Positions 8,807-17,641 of a stretch of 64,000 bases of DNA are shown here, in pieces. Numbering within the stretch: position 1 is the stretch's first letter; the number at the start of each line of letters is the position of its first letter. Origin of the DNA: DASPJQ01 sp035299065 (GTDB lineage: Bacteria; Bacteroidota; Bacteroidia; Flavobacteriales_D; UBA2798); contig DATGXI010000082.1 in assembly GCA_035299065.1 (NCBI GenBank), positions 1-64,000 of the forward strand, written 5' to 3'. The position numbers and the translations under genes are program-made. The notes below the pieces were generated by a model. The model was not told the DNA's origin and did not search any database. It saw nothing but the letters and a program-made list of their open reading frames with translations.

Positions 8807-11512
8807 TTACTTCAAATACTGCAACAGATTTTTATCCGTTTCCTTGCTTTTCAATTCAATGAGCAGGTTGTTTATGCGTTCCTGTTGGTTTTTACATTTA
8901 ACCGCTTCAGCTTCTTCCTGCGCGGCTTCAACTGTTTTACCATCCTTCTTTAAGCTTTCGGCAAGGCTATTGTGTTCTATTTCGCGTTTTGAAAAATGTG
9001 CCTGTAATCCATTCAGCATTTGGTAACCACCTAATTTAATCCACCAGGTATTTCCATTGCGTGCTACATCTTCAAATACAGCTATGCCTTTGTTTACTTC
9101 AGCATCAGGTTGACGTTTTAAATACCCGTTATACAGGCTCATCATGCCGTATTTATCAAATCCTGTTGCTTTTTTCATTCCGTCAAGAAAAAACTGGTGA
9201 TCGCTTACATCGCCATACTCAGCCAAAATTTCGGCAACAACCGAACGAATGGTTGCATTTTTCTCTTCCGCATTTTTACGTGCTAATTTTAGCCCTGCAT
9301 CCGGATCAAGTTTTGAAATAGCGGCAAAACCCTCGGCCATTACATCATAAGACTGGTCACTGGTGGCTGCTTCATACAATGGCAATAAACTTTTGTCATT
9401 TTCAAAATATTTTGACAACTGTCTAATGGATGTTGAACGCAACGATGCTTCTTTTGCCGTAGTAGCCATATTCGACAGCTTTGCTTTAATCATTTCACCA
9501 TTGGTAGAAACCTGGCGCTTTAAGCTTTTTACAGCCATTTCACGCAAATACCAAAACTTATCGTCCAGGGCATCCAGCACAACTTTTTTTGCAGCGTCTT
9601 TTGAAGAATTTGAACATTCCTTTATGGCTTCATACCTGTCATAAAAGTTTTTCCCCTTGTAATATTGCGTTACAAATTGGTCAATAGGTTTATCATCGTC
9701 TTTTTCGCACAACAAAATTTTATCGGCATCAAAATTCACCAACAGTGGCCTGCCACCTTCGCATTCAAGAGCAAATACCTGTTCACGTTCATTCACCACA
9801 ACCTCGTGTGTTTTCCCATTTGGGTTGGCAGGTGAGTAAACATCAATTTTTACAGGTAGTTCATACAGCGGCATTTCTTTTAAATCCTGTTGCTGAACAA
9901 CTTTTACATATACTTTGTTCAATAGGCTATCGTATTCCTGGGTAATTTTTAAATCAGGATGGCCTTTGGCCAAAAACCATTCATTAAAAAACCAGTTTAA
10001 ATCTTTTCCGGTAACTTTCTCAAATGCCAAACGCAAATTGTGGATTTCGGCTGATTGAAACTGGTTCTCGGTCAAATAAACACGCAGCGATTCAAAAAAC
10101 GCGTCATCGCCAACGTAGTTACGGAGCATGGTTAAAATGCGTCCACCTTTATTGTATGAGTGTGCATCAAACATTTCTTCCTTATCTCCATAATCAAAAC
10201 GAATCATGTCCACATGGCCCTGTTGTTTTGACGAGGCAAAATATCCCTGCGCTTCTTTCATGGCCTGGTAGTCGGCTTCATCGCGTCCGTATTCAAACTC
10301 ATCCCACAAAAACTGGCTGTAATTTGCAAACGATTCATTCAACGGCAAATTTGACCAGCTTTCGCAGGTAACCAAATCGCCAAACCAGTGGTGAAACAAT
10401 TCGTGTGCAATAATTGATTCGTTGTTTCCATCAAGCATTTCGCGTTTGGTACGGTGTAAAAATTCACCATGAATGGTTGCCGTTGTGTTTTCCATAGCAC
10501 CGCTCACGTAATCACGTACAACTACCTGCGAATATTTATCCCAGGCATATTCCACGCCTAAACGGTCTGAAAAAAACTGAAGCATTTTTGGTGTTTTTCC
10601 GAAAATATCGCGAGCGTATTGCTCGTATTCAGGCTCAACAAAATAGGAAACCTCTATTTCCTTTCCGCTTTTCTTTTTCCATTTATCAGTCACCACACTA
10701 AATTCACCAACGGCCATCATTACCAGATAAGGTGCATGTGGTTGGTTCATTTTCCAATGGTCGGTACGCGTTCCGTCAGCATTTGTTTTTGCATCAGTCA
10801 GCAATCCGTTTGACAATGTTTTGAATTTAGCTGGAACGGTCATGTAAATTTCTTCCGTTTGGCGTTGGTTGCTCCTGTCAATTGTAGGAAACCAGCATGA
10901 ACTTGCCTCGGTTTCGCCCTGTGTCCATATTTGCGTTGGTTTTCCATCAACGTTTTCATCCGGATCAATAAAATACAATCCTTTATCACTGGTAATGGCT
11001 GCACTTCCTCCTGATTCCAGTTCGTCAGGTTTTGCCGTGTACTCAACGTAAACAGTGTATTTATCACCTTTGCGATACGTTTTTGGCAGGGTAATGTAAA
11101 TATCCAGTGTATCGTACTTGTACGTTAAATCGGTTTTTGTATTTCCGTCAACCAACTGCACTTTATGAATATCCATTCCTTTTGCATCAAGGCTCAAGGT
11201 ATTGGTAGGATAAAAATGCGGGGTTAATTCAATGGTTGCTTTTCCATACAGGTAACGCTTTTTAAAATCAAAGCTCACTTCAAGTTTGGTGTGCACCAGG
11301 TCATTTATACGCGTTTCCGTTGACCTGTAAACAGGCCGTACGTTGTTTTTACTGCTATTGTCTTCAACTTTATAATTTGGGTCGTAAAGTGCAGAGTTTT
11401 CGCTTATAACCTCGGTATGATTCGTGGTATTTGTGTTGGATACATCTTTTGATTGCTTGCAGGTAGCCATTATGGAAAGGGCCGCACAAACAAAGAGCGT
11501 TGTTTTTTTCAT
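8807..11512 (-). CDS. M1-family zinc aminopeptidase with C-terminal HEAT-like repeats, probable lipoprotein
   Basis: This 901-residue protein has the two M1 signatures: GAMENTT near residue 336 (substrate N-terminus binding) and HELFHHWFGDLV near 370, followed by NESFA, giving the HExxH-(18)-E zinc site. The beta-rich N-terminal domain and the catalytic domain are followed by a helical region (about 640-880) that looks like HEAT repeats. The N-terminus (KTTLFVCAALSIMATCKQS) resembles a signal II peptide with Cys18 as the lipidation site, although threonine before the cysteine is not ideal. It probably trims peptides on the outer surface or in the periplasm. The gene stands alone. Confidence 0.9.
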   Translation of the reverse strand: MKKTTLFVCAALSIMATCKQSKDVSNTNTTNHTEVISENSALYDPNYKVEDNSSKNNVRPVYRSTETRINDLVHTKLEVSFDFKKRYLYGKATIELTPHFYPTNTLSLDAKGMDIHKVQLVDGNTKTDLTYKYDTLDIYITLPKTYRKGDKYTVYVEYTAKPDELESGGSAAITSDKGLYFIDPDENVDGKPTQIWTQGETEASSCWFPTIDRSNQRQTEEIYMTVPAKFKTLSNGLLTDAKTNADGTRTDHWKMNQPHAPYLVMMAVGEFSVVTDKWKKKSGKEIEVSYFVEPEYEQYARDIFGKTPKMLQFFSDRLGVEYAWDKYSQVVVRDYVSGAMENTTATIHGEFLHRTKREMLDGNNESIIAHELFHHWFGDLVTCESWSNLPLNESFANYSQFLWDEFEYGRDEADYQAMKEAQGYFASSKQQGHVDMIRFDYGDKEEMFDAHSYNKGGRILTMLRNYVGDDAFFESLRVYLTENQFQSAEIHNLRLAFEKVTGKDLNWFFNEWFLAKGHPDLKITQEYDSLLNKVYVKVVQQQDLKEMPLYELPVKIDVYSPANPNGKTHEVVVNEREQVFALECEGGRPLLVNFDADKILLCEKDDDKPIDQFVTQYYKGKNFYDRYEAIKECSNSSKDAAKKVVLDALDDKFWYLREMAVKSLKRQVSTNGEMIKAKLSNMATTAKEASLRSTSIRQLSKYFENDKSLLPLYEAATSDQSYDVMAEGFAAISKLDPDAGLKLARKNAEEKNATIRSVVAEILAEYGDVSDHQFFLDGMKKATGFDKYGMMSLYNGYLKRQPDAEVNKGIAVFEDVARNGNTWWIKLGGYQMLNGLQAHFSKREIEHNSLAESLKKDGKTVEAAQEEAEAVKCKNQQERINNLLIELKSKETDKNLLQYLK

Positions 11513-11604
11513 CGATCAGGACTAAATATTCAGCTAAAATCAACATTTTATCGCTAATATCAAATAGGTGGACCCATAAAAAATGATAATTTTATAGCCA
11601 ATAA

Positions 11605-12126
11605 ATGAATGGCCTTATGAAATTGGAAGTAACCCTCAACAATGACCCCGCAAAAAGCGTTGAAACTACTGCTAAAAACGGAAACATAATTATTAATGGA
11701 AAAACGCATATTTTCGAACAGGTTGAGAAGGGAAACAAGCATTTTACCGTGCTGCTTGACAATAAAAGCGTTGACGTTTATGTGCTGCGTTTTGAGCGTG
11801 AATCCAAAAAGGCCACGCTTCTGGTAAATGGCAAAAAGTGTTCAATTTCGGCTAGTGATGAGATGGAATTACTGCTCAAAAAGCTGGGAATGGACACCGG
11901 TACCACAAAAAAAATGAAGGAGCTAAAAGCCCCCATGCCCGGTTTAGTGGTAAAAATAGAGGTTTCGGCAGGCCAGGAGGTTAAAAAAGACCAGGCCATT
12001 GTGATATTGGAGGCCATGAAAATGGAAAATGTGCTTAAGGCCGCGGCTGACGGGGTTGTTCAATCCATCGAGGTCAATAAAGGCCAGGCCGTTGAAAAAA
12101 ACCAGGTGTTGATTAAATTTAACTAA
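11605..12126 (+). CDS. Biotin carboxyl carrier protein subunit (biotinyl domain protein)
   Basis: The 173-residue protein ends in a complete biotinyl domain: MPGLVVKIEVSAGQEVKKDQ, the biotin-accepting EAMKMEN with its central lysine, and a closing GQAVEKNQVLIKF. The N-terminal half is a small beta-rich region like that preceding the biotinyl domain in acyl-CoA carboxylases or decarboxylases. The reading frame offers ATG at 11605 and at 11617; the later one gives the more usual MKLEVTL beginning. No carboxylase or carboxyltransferase gene is adjacent, so its partner must be encoded elsewhere. The next gene begins 6 bases downstream. Confidence 0.85.
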   Translation: MNGLMKLEVTLNNDPAKSVETTAKNGNIIINGKTHIFEQVEKGNKHFTVLLDNKSVDVYVLRFERESKKATLLVNGKKCSISASDEMELLLKKLGMDTGTTKKMKELKAPMPGLVVKIEVSAGQEVKKDQAIVILEAMKMENVLKAAADGVVQSIEVNKGQAVEKNQVLIKFN

Positions 12127-12132
12127 GACTTT

Positions 12133-12858
12133 ATGGAAGATCAATCGCGCAGAAAATTTATTAAAAATACAGCCATTGTAACCGGAGCTGTGCTGGTGGG
12201 CTGCAAAACGGGCGCAAGCGTAATCAACGATGATCCACCACCACCTGCAAACTACCAGGGGCCTGTCCAGTTTCAACAATTACCACTGGGTTATGAATTC
12301 AACGCGCTTGAACCCCATATTGATGCCAAAACCATGGAAATTCATTTTACAAAACACCATGTGGCGTACATTACCAATCTCAACAAGGCGTTGGTTGAAC
12401 AAAAAGTAACATCAGGCCAACTTGAAGAAATCATTAAAAACATTTCTAAATACAATACCGCCACCCGTAACAATGCAGGTGGCCACTGGAACCATGCCCA
12501 GTTCTGGAAATGGATGAAACCTAACGGATCGGGTACTTACGCAGGAAAAGCTGCTGACGCCATAAACGCACAATTTGGCTCGCTTGATAAGTTTAAGGAA
12601 TCGTTTACCGATGCAGCCATGAAACGGTTTGGTTCAGGCTGGGCCTGGCTTACTCAAAAAGACGGTAAACTTGAAATTGTAAGCACACCCAACCAGGACA
12701 ATCCCCTGATGGACGTTTCCGATGTAAAAGGCAAACCTTTACTGGGAATTGACGTATGGGAACATGCGTATTATTTAAAATACCAGAACCTGCGTAAAGA
12801 CTATATCACTAACTGGTTTAATATTGTTAACTGGGACGAAGTTGCTTCACTAATGTAA
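12133..12858 (+). CDS. Tat-exported lipoprotein superoxide dismutase (Fe/Mn family)
   Basis: Residues 1-24 combine a twin-arginine signal (SRRKFIK) with a lipobox ending at Cys24 (VLVGC), so the enzyme should be exported folded and then lipid-anchored. The Fe/Mn SOD core follows, with metal ligands in HFTKHHVAYI, GGHWNHAQFW and DVWEHAYYLKY. The glycine pair before HWNH and the glutamine in NQDNPLM are features usually seen in the manganese-type branch, so Mn or cambialistic use is my inference. It converts superoxide to peroxide outside the cytoplasm. The gene lies between the biotin carrier gene (6-base gap) and the binding-protein gene (8-base gap). Confidence 0.9.
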   Translation: MEDQSRRKFIKNTAIVTGAVLVGCKTGASVINDDPPPPANYQGPVQFQQLPLGYEFNALEPHIDAKTMEIHFTKHHVAYITNLNKALVEQKVTSGQLEEIIKNISKYNTATRNNAGGHWNHAQFWKWMKPNGSGTYAGKAADAINAQFGSLDKFKESFTDAAMKRFGSGWAWLTQKDGKLEIVSTPNQDNPLMDVSDVKGKPLLGIDVWEHAYYLKYQNLRKDYITNWFNIVNWDEVASLM

Positions 12859-12866
12859 AACTAAAC

Positions 12867-13934
12867 ATGAGAAAAAAACCCATCATCATTATTTCGCTTG
12901 TTGTAGTTGGTATTGGCGCACTTGCTGTATTACGTTTCAAACCCTGGCAAACAAAAACAGTGGCTGAAAAAGATCCCATTCACAACGGCCCCAATGAAGA
13001 AGCTAAGCGTGAATTAACAGTTGGGTATTTACCTGTTACCTGTCACTTAACCTGCCCGGTTACCGATTATGCTTCAAAAACCACCGAGTCAAACACAAAT
13101 TTTAACTCGCAACGCTTTATGGATTTTCCTACCGTTGTAAGTGCATTGCAGGCAAAACAAATACAGGCAACATTTATGATTGCTCCATTAGCAATGAAAT
13201 TACGTGCTGATGGGGTTCCCGTAAAAATTTGTTACCTGGGCCACCGTGACGGCTCCGAGATCATTATTGCCAAAAACAATCCTGCAAAAAGTTTGCGTGA
13301 TATGAAAGGTAAAAAAATTGCAGTACCAAGTTTATACAGCAACCAATACCTCGTATTAAATAAACTCATGGAACAGCAAAAAATGGATCCAAAAGACATT
13401 GAGTTTATTGTACTGCCCCCACCTGATATGCCAACCTCGCTTGCCGCAGGTGCCATTGACGGTTATTTTGTTGGTGAACCTTTTTGCGCAAAAGCTGAAC
13501 TTGATGGTACGGGTCGTGTTTTGTATTTAGCGCGTGATATATGGCCAAACTTTGTTTCGTGTGCATTGGTTGTGCATGAAGATTTAATAAAAGAAAAACC
13601 TGAAGTGGTAAAAGATCTGGTACGCGGTATTGCACAAAGCGGGCAATGGGCCGAGGAACACCGTGCTGAGGCAGCAAAACTTGTTACGCCTTATTACAGG
13701 CAGGACCAAAAAGTACTGAATTATGTACTCACATCAAGTCCGCACCGTGTTAGCTACACGCAACTCACACCAACCAACAAGGAATTTGAAGAAATCAAAC
13801 GCATGGCAATGAAATTAAAAATCATTGAAAAAGATGTTCCCATTGATGAGTTGCTGGAACGTAGTTTTATTCCAAAAGAAATTAAAGCTGCAGATATAAA
13901 GCTGGAAAATATTCCTGAGCCAAAGGCCAGGTAG
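12867..13934 (+). CDS. NMT1/SsuA/THI5-like ABC-type substrate-binding protein, orphan
   Basis: The 355-residue protein has an N-terminal hydrophobic anchor (IIIISLVVVGIGALAVL, residues 6-22) and a periplasmic binding-protein fold of the NrtA/TauA/NMT1 type. Typical pieces are LTVGYLPVTCHL at the domain start, the hinge-region KGKKIAVPS and AGAIDGYFVGEPF. This family binds nitrate, sulfonates, taurine or thiamine precursors. The ligand cannot be told from sequence alone, and no permease or ATPase gene lies nearby. It begins 8 bases after the SOD gene, suggesting co-transcription. Confidence 0.82.
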   Translation: MRKKPIIIISLVVVGIGALAVLRFKPWQTKTVAEKDPIHNGPNEEAKRELTVGYLPVTCHLTCPVTDYASKTTESNTNFNSQRFMDFPTVVSALQAKQIQATFMIAPLAMKLRADGVPVKICYLGHRDGSEIIIAKNNPAKSLRDMKGKKIAVPSLYSNQYLVLNKLMEQQKMDPKDIEFIVLPPPDMPTSLAAGAIDGYFVGEPFCAKAELDGTGRVLYLARDIWPNFVSCALVVHEDLIKEKPEVVKDLVRGIAQSGQWAEEHRAEAAKLVTPYYRQDQKVLNYVLTSSPHRVSYTQLTPTNKEFEEIKRMAMKLKIIEKDVPIDELLERSFIPKEIKAADIKLENIPEPKAR

Positions 13935-13944
13935 TTTTTTATTT

Positions 13945-14040
13945 GGGCGCCTTAACGGGCTATCGGCTTTACTCCTCGCCTGTATTTTCTTTCAATTAAA
14001 AAATTTTACCGCTGCGGGGTATCGCCTCTATCCCGGGCGC
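13945..14040 (-). repeat. GC-rich intergenic repeat, copy 1
   Basis: This 96-base element is GC-rich at both ends and AT-rich in the middle. Its reverse complement aligns with 26059-26155: both contain GGATAGAG near one end, CCCGCAG about 15 bases later, an AT-rich spacer, GCGAGGAnTA, and AAGCCG with TAAGGC at the other end. The ends are partly self-complementary (GGGCGCC and GGGCGC). Confidence 0.65.
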
Positions 14041-14072
14041 AATTATCCAACAAAATCAATAAATTTAAAGCG

Positions 14073-14591
14073 ATGGAAAACACATTGGAACAAGCGTATA
14101 TGGACCTGGAAAGTGCTTATAAGGAATTGGCTACTCCCGGTCCCGATTCCAGCTCCTACGAAATACTTAGCCCTAAACGCAATAAAGCTAAAGCAGCAAT
14201 TGCTGTTTTTAAGTCGGCAGGTTCAGCTTCAAAACCCTTTTTACCAAAAATGAAAGCACTTGTAAAAACATATAATGCCCGAGTCCCTGCTCTCGTATAC
14301 CATACATTCCGTTCCCTTGAAAATGATATAAAACAAATTGAATTCGATTTAACCATTAAGCCAGGGTCCTGTGGCTGTGATTACCGCAAAAAAATTCATC
14401 TCACATTTAATGAAAATGATATTAACTGGCTTGCAAAAATCGGCCATCATGAACCTTCTTCTTATTATGATTTTGCCTATACCGTTTATGAATGCCGTCA
14501 ATGCAAAACAAAATGGACCCATGAAATGGATGATGATACCGATGATGGTGACCGCTGGTTGCTGTGGAATGAAAAAAACCACCCATTTTAA
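14073..14591 (+). CDS. Uncharacterised protein with possible zinc-ribbon-like C-terminus
   Basis: I do not recognise this 172-residue protein. It is predicted soluble, with a helical first half (residues 1-105) and a second half carrying CGCDYRKK and ECRQCKTKW, two cysteine pairs spaced like a zinc ribbon. The tail is very acidic (MDDDTDDGD). A TAAATTTA box ends 5 bases before the ATG. The gene follows repeat copy 1 and is convergent with the large adhesin gene; no terminator is visible in the 35-base gap. Confidence 0.7.
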   Translation: MENTLEQAYMDLESAYKELATPGPDSSSYEILSPKRNKAKAAIAVFKSAGSASKPFLPKMKALVKTYNARVPALVYHTFRSLENDIKQIEFDLTIKPGSCGCDYRKKIHLTFNENDINWLAKIGHHEPSSYYDFAYTVYECRQCKTKWTHEMDDDTDDGDRWLLWNEKNHPF

Positions 14592-14626
14592 CCAAAAATC
14601 AATTTAAAGGCAGGCTAACCGTTTGC

Positions 14627-17488
14627 TTATTTCACCAATGAAAAGTGCCCGTTCATTTCATACGTAACATGATCTTTTCCTTCGGCTTTCAACACATAAA
14701 AATACGTGCCTTCAGTATGCGTGCTGCCATTCCAGGTTCCTTCAGGCGTTGATATTTCTCCAACGTCCTGGCCCCATCGGTTAAAAATGTGAATGGTCAA
14801 CGTTTCAATAGCAACGCCTTCAATCCTGAAATCATCGTTTATGCCATCACCGTTAGCTGTAATAATGTTTGGTACAATTAAACTTGATACCGGTGTTACT
14901 TCAACTGTTAAATAAGCAGTATCGGCACACGGCCCTTCAATGGCCACAACCATAATGGTATAAATACTGTTAGTATCATACAGGGTTGTTGCATCAGGCG
15001 AGAATGAGCTTGTGGTATCGTAATTTCCGTTTCCAAAATCCCAAATGAAAAATGTTCCGCTTCCGGTGTTGTCAAAATTTACCGTTAATGGTACCTGTCC
15101 GCTATTTGGACTGGCCGTTGCCGATGCAATGGGATGAATAACGGTAACTGTTACCGTTGCGTTGGCAATACAACCTTCACTTGACGTTCCGGTGATTGTA
15201 TATGTTGTGGTTGATGTTGGGCTTGCCGTTACACTTGAACCCGTTGATGCGCTTAAACTTCCTGCAGGTGACCATGCATACGAGGCCGCTCCGCCTGCAT
15301 TCAGCACGGTGTTATCACCAAAACAAATACTGGTTGGTGTTGCTGTAACATTGGGTAAAGGATTTACCACAACCGTAACTGTTGTTGTATTGGAACAACC
15401 TGCTGCATTTGTACCCGTAACCGTATACGTAGTTGTACCGGTTGGATTTGCTGTTACGCTTGTTCCTGTTGTTGAACTCAATCCTGTTCCCGGTGACCAG
15501 GTGTATGTTGATCCGCCACTTGCTGTAAGTGTTGTACTTTGTCCAAAACAAATACTATCACCCGGCACAGTTATAACGGGCAGCGCACTAACGGTAACTA
15601 TGGCTGTTGTTGTGTCGTTGCATCCTGCAACCGATGTGCCAATAATGGTATACGTTGTGGTTGATGCCGGACTTGCCGTAACGCTTGAGCCGGTTGTTGC
15701 ACTCAGGCTGGTTGCCGGTGACCATGTGTACGTTGATGCGCCTGTTGCTGTCAATGTTCCGCTTGCTCCATTGCAATTGGTAATGTTTCCAACACTAACA
15801 GTTGGCAATGGGTTAACCGTTAAAGTAACTGTTGATGTTCCTGAACATCCTGCCGCGTCAGTTCCTGTTACTGTATACGTAGTTGTTGTAGTTGGATTTG
15901 CAGTTACACTTGCTCCCGTTGTTGAACTTAATCCCGTTGCTGGTGACCACGTGTAGGTTGATGCGCCACTTGCGGTTAACGTGGTACTCTCACCATTGCA
16001 AATTGCACCTGGCGGAATACTGATTACTGGCGCAGGAGTAATGGTAAACGTTGCTGTTGTTGAGCCCGTGCAACCTGCAGCGGTTCCGGTAATTGTATAC
16101 GTGGTGGTTGATGATGGATTTGCCGTTACGCTTGATCCCGTTGTTGAACTTAATCCCGTTGCGGGTGACCAGGTGTATGTTGTGGCGCCTGTTGCGGTTA
16201 ACACAATTGGTACGCCTGCACATGCAGTCGTGTCAGGAACACTTATAACGGGTGTTGGACTAACGTTAACCGTTGCTGTTGTTGTGTCATTGCATCCAGC
16301 TGCTGATGTTCCAATAATTGTATAGGTTGTTGTTGATGCAGGGCTGGCTGTTACGCTTGATCCTGTTGTTGCACTTAATCCGGCTGCTGGTGACCAGGCA
16401 TACGTTGACGCACCACTTGCAGTTAATGTTCCGCTTGATCCGCCACAATTACTTATATCGGGCACTGTCACAGTTGGCAGGGGATCTACGGTAACAGTTA
16501 CCACCGAGGTTGAACAAGCGCCCAAACCTCCGCTCGTTTCAGTTACGGTATACGTTGTAGTTGATGTTGGATTTGCTGTTACTGTTGCTCCTGTTGTTGA
16601 ACTTAGTCCTGTTGCCGGTGACCATGAATACGTGGTTCCACCGCTTACGGTTAAACTTGTGCTTCCTCCTGCACAAAATGATGGATTTGCAGGTGTAACG
16701 GATAATGCCGAGCCACCAATTGGAATAATGGTCACGTATCCGTTTGAATTGTTCGTATTCGCAGTACAGCCTCCGCCTGAAGGAGTAAATGAAGAACCAC
16801 CGCCTCCACCAAGTGATCCTGAAGGAAAATCGTCAGCACCTCCACCTCCACCTCCATAATAGCCACCGCCTCCACCACCGCCTGGACCCTTCATATAACA
16901 AACATCGGTACCTCCTACTCCTCCGTCAACCCACATACCATTACCTCCATATAAACCACAAGGCCCCCAGGGAAAACCACCTGTTCCACCTGCAACCAAT
17001 GTTGCGCCACCGCCACCGCCACCAAATGAACTTGAACCGGTTAATCCTGTTGCGCAGCCTCCGCCACCACCGGCTGATAAAGTTGTTCCACCGCCAATTC
17101 CACCACCACCTGCACCAACAACTATCCTGTCAGAAGTTGTGTAAGGTGCTGTACGAATATCGGATGCTCCTCCGCCTCCCCATGAATTTGCTATACCAAC
17201 AATACCTGCTCCACCACCATTATATCCCGGACCTGCCGAAGTTCCCATACCACCTACATAAATTTCCAAAACCATTCCGGGTCCCACAGGAATGGTACCT
17301 GTTACAACAGCCCCATTTCCACCATTGGTACCACCGCCCTTTGCTCCGGCAACAATTACATCAATTGAATAAACACAAGCTGGTACTGTATAAGTTTGCA
17401 CAGCGCCTGTGTAGTTAAATGTAACCGATTGGCCAAATACATTTAAGCCAAAAAAGAATGCGGGCAATAGTGTAAAATAATTTTTCAT
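14627..17488 (-). CDS. T9SS type B secreted adhesin with Gly-rich N-domain, seven tandem repeats and PKD domain
   Basis: From the ATG at 17488 the protein has about 953 residues; an ATG at 17512 would add eight residues before a standard signal peptide (KNYFTLLPAFFFGLNVFGQ). An AAGGA sequence just upstream supports 17488. A beta-rich start is followed by a long Gly-rich region (about 40-260; strings such as GGGGGG). Seven tandem units of about 75 residues follow, each with a cysteine near the start, a Y(T/A)WSP motif, SSVTA(N/S)P and TTTYT. A PKD-like domain (FIWDFGNGNYDTTS) and a gliding-motility-associated C-terminal domain (NIITANGDGINDDFRI, IFNRWGQDV) close the protein, marking it as T9SS type B cargo. 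Likely role: surface adhesion or gliding track. It lies downstream of the MuiA pair on the same strand. Confidence 0.88.
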   Translation of the reverse strand: MKNYFTLLPAFFFGLNVFGQSVTFNYTGAVQTYTVPACVYSIDVIVAGAKGGGTNGGNGAVVTGTIPVGPGMVLEIYVGGMGTSAGPGYNGGGAGIVGIANSWGGGGASDIRTAPYTTSDRIVVGAGGGGIGGGTTLSAGGGGGCATGLTGSSSFGGGGGGATLVAGGTGGFPWGPCGLYGGNGMWVDGGVGGTDVCYMKGPGGGGGGGYYGGGGGGADDFPSGSLGGGGGSSFTPSGGGCTANTNNSNGYVTIIPIGGSALSVTPANPSFCAGGSTSLTVSGGTTYSWSPATGLSSTTGATVTANPTSTTTYTVTETSGGLGACSTSVVTVTVDPLPTVTVPDISNCGGSSGTLTASGASTYAWSPAAGLSATTGSSVTASPASTTTYTIIGTSAAGCNDTTTATVNVSPTPVISVPDTTACAGVPIVLTATGATTYTWSPATGLSSTTGSSVTANPSSTTTYTITGTAAGCTGSTTATFTITPAPVISIPPGAICNGESTTLTASGASTYTWSPATGLSSTTGASVTANPTTTTTYTVTGTDAAGCSGTSTVTLTVNPLPTVSVGNITNCNGASGTLTATGASTYTWSPATSLSATTGSSVTASPASTTTYTIIGTSVAGCNDTTTAIVTVSALPVITVPGDSICFGQSTTLTASGGSTYTWSPGTGLSSTTGTSVTANPTGTTTYTVTGTNAAGCSNTTTVTVVVNPLPNVTATPTSICFGDNTVLNAGGAASYAWSPAGSLSASTGSSVTASPTSTTTYTITGTSSEGCIANATVTVTVIHPIASATASPNSGQVPLTVNFDNTGSGTFFIWDFGNGNYDTTSSFSPDATTLYDTNSIYTIMVVAIEGPCADTAYLTVEVTPVSSLIVPNIITANGDGINDDFRIEGVAIETLTIHIFNRWGQDVGEISTPEGTWNGSTHTEGTYFYVLKAEGKDHVTYEMNGHFSLVK
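15125..16700 (-). repeat. Seven tandem repeats of about 225 bp inside the type B adhesin gene
   Basis: Each unit encodes about 75 residues. Units 2 and 5 resemble each other more than their neighbours (both carry SGTLTA, GLSATTGSSV-like and TTTYTIIGTS text), pointing to duplication of a multi-unit block. Boundaries are approximate. Confidence 0.8.
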
Positions 17489-17641
17489 TGGTCGTTTTCC
17501 TTTAAAAACCACCCAGGTGGTCCTTCTAAAGATAACTCTTTTTAACCAATAAATTATTCATTACAACCATAAATAACCAGTAAGCAGGTATTATGAGAAT
17601 ATTTTAACGTTGCTTCAATTCGTTTATCAGTCAATTACCAT

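Noticed and set aside
15162..15956. 264-codon frame on the plus strand
   Set aside because: It is antisense to the seven-unit repeat array; its Val/Pro-rich text mirrors the repeats and it has no start context.
16789..17418. 209-codon frame rich in His and Leu, plus strand
   Set aside because: It is the complement of the Gly-rich coding region of the adhesin; composition explains the openness.
17508..17521. ACCACC/GGTGGT hairpin with a short T run in the leader of the 953-residue adhesin gene
   Set aside because: The stem is only 6 bp, so attenuation is not supported without transcript data.
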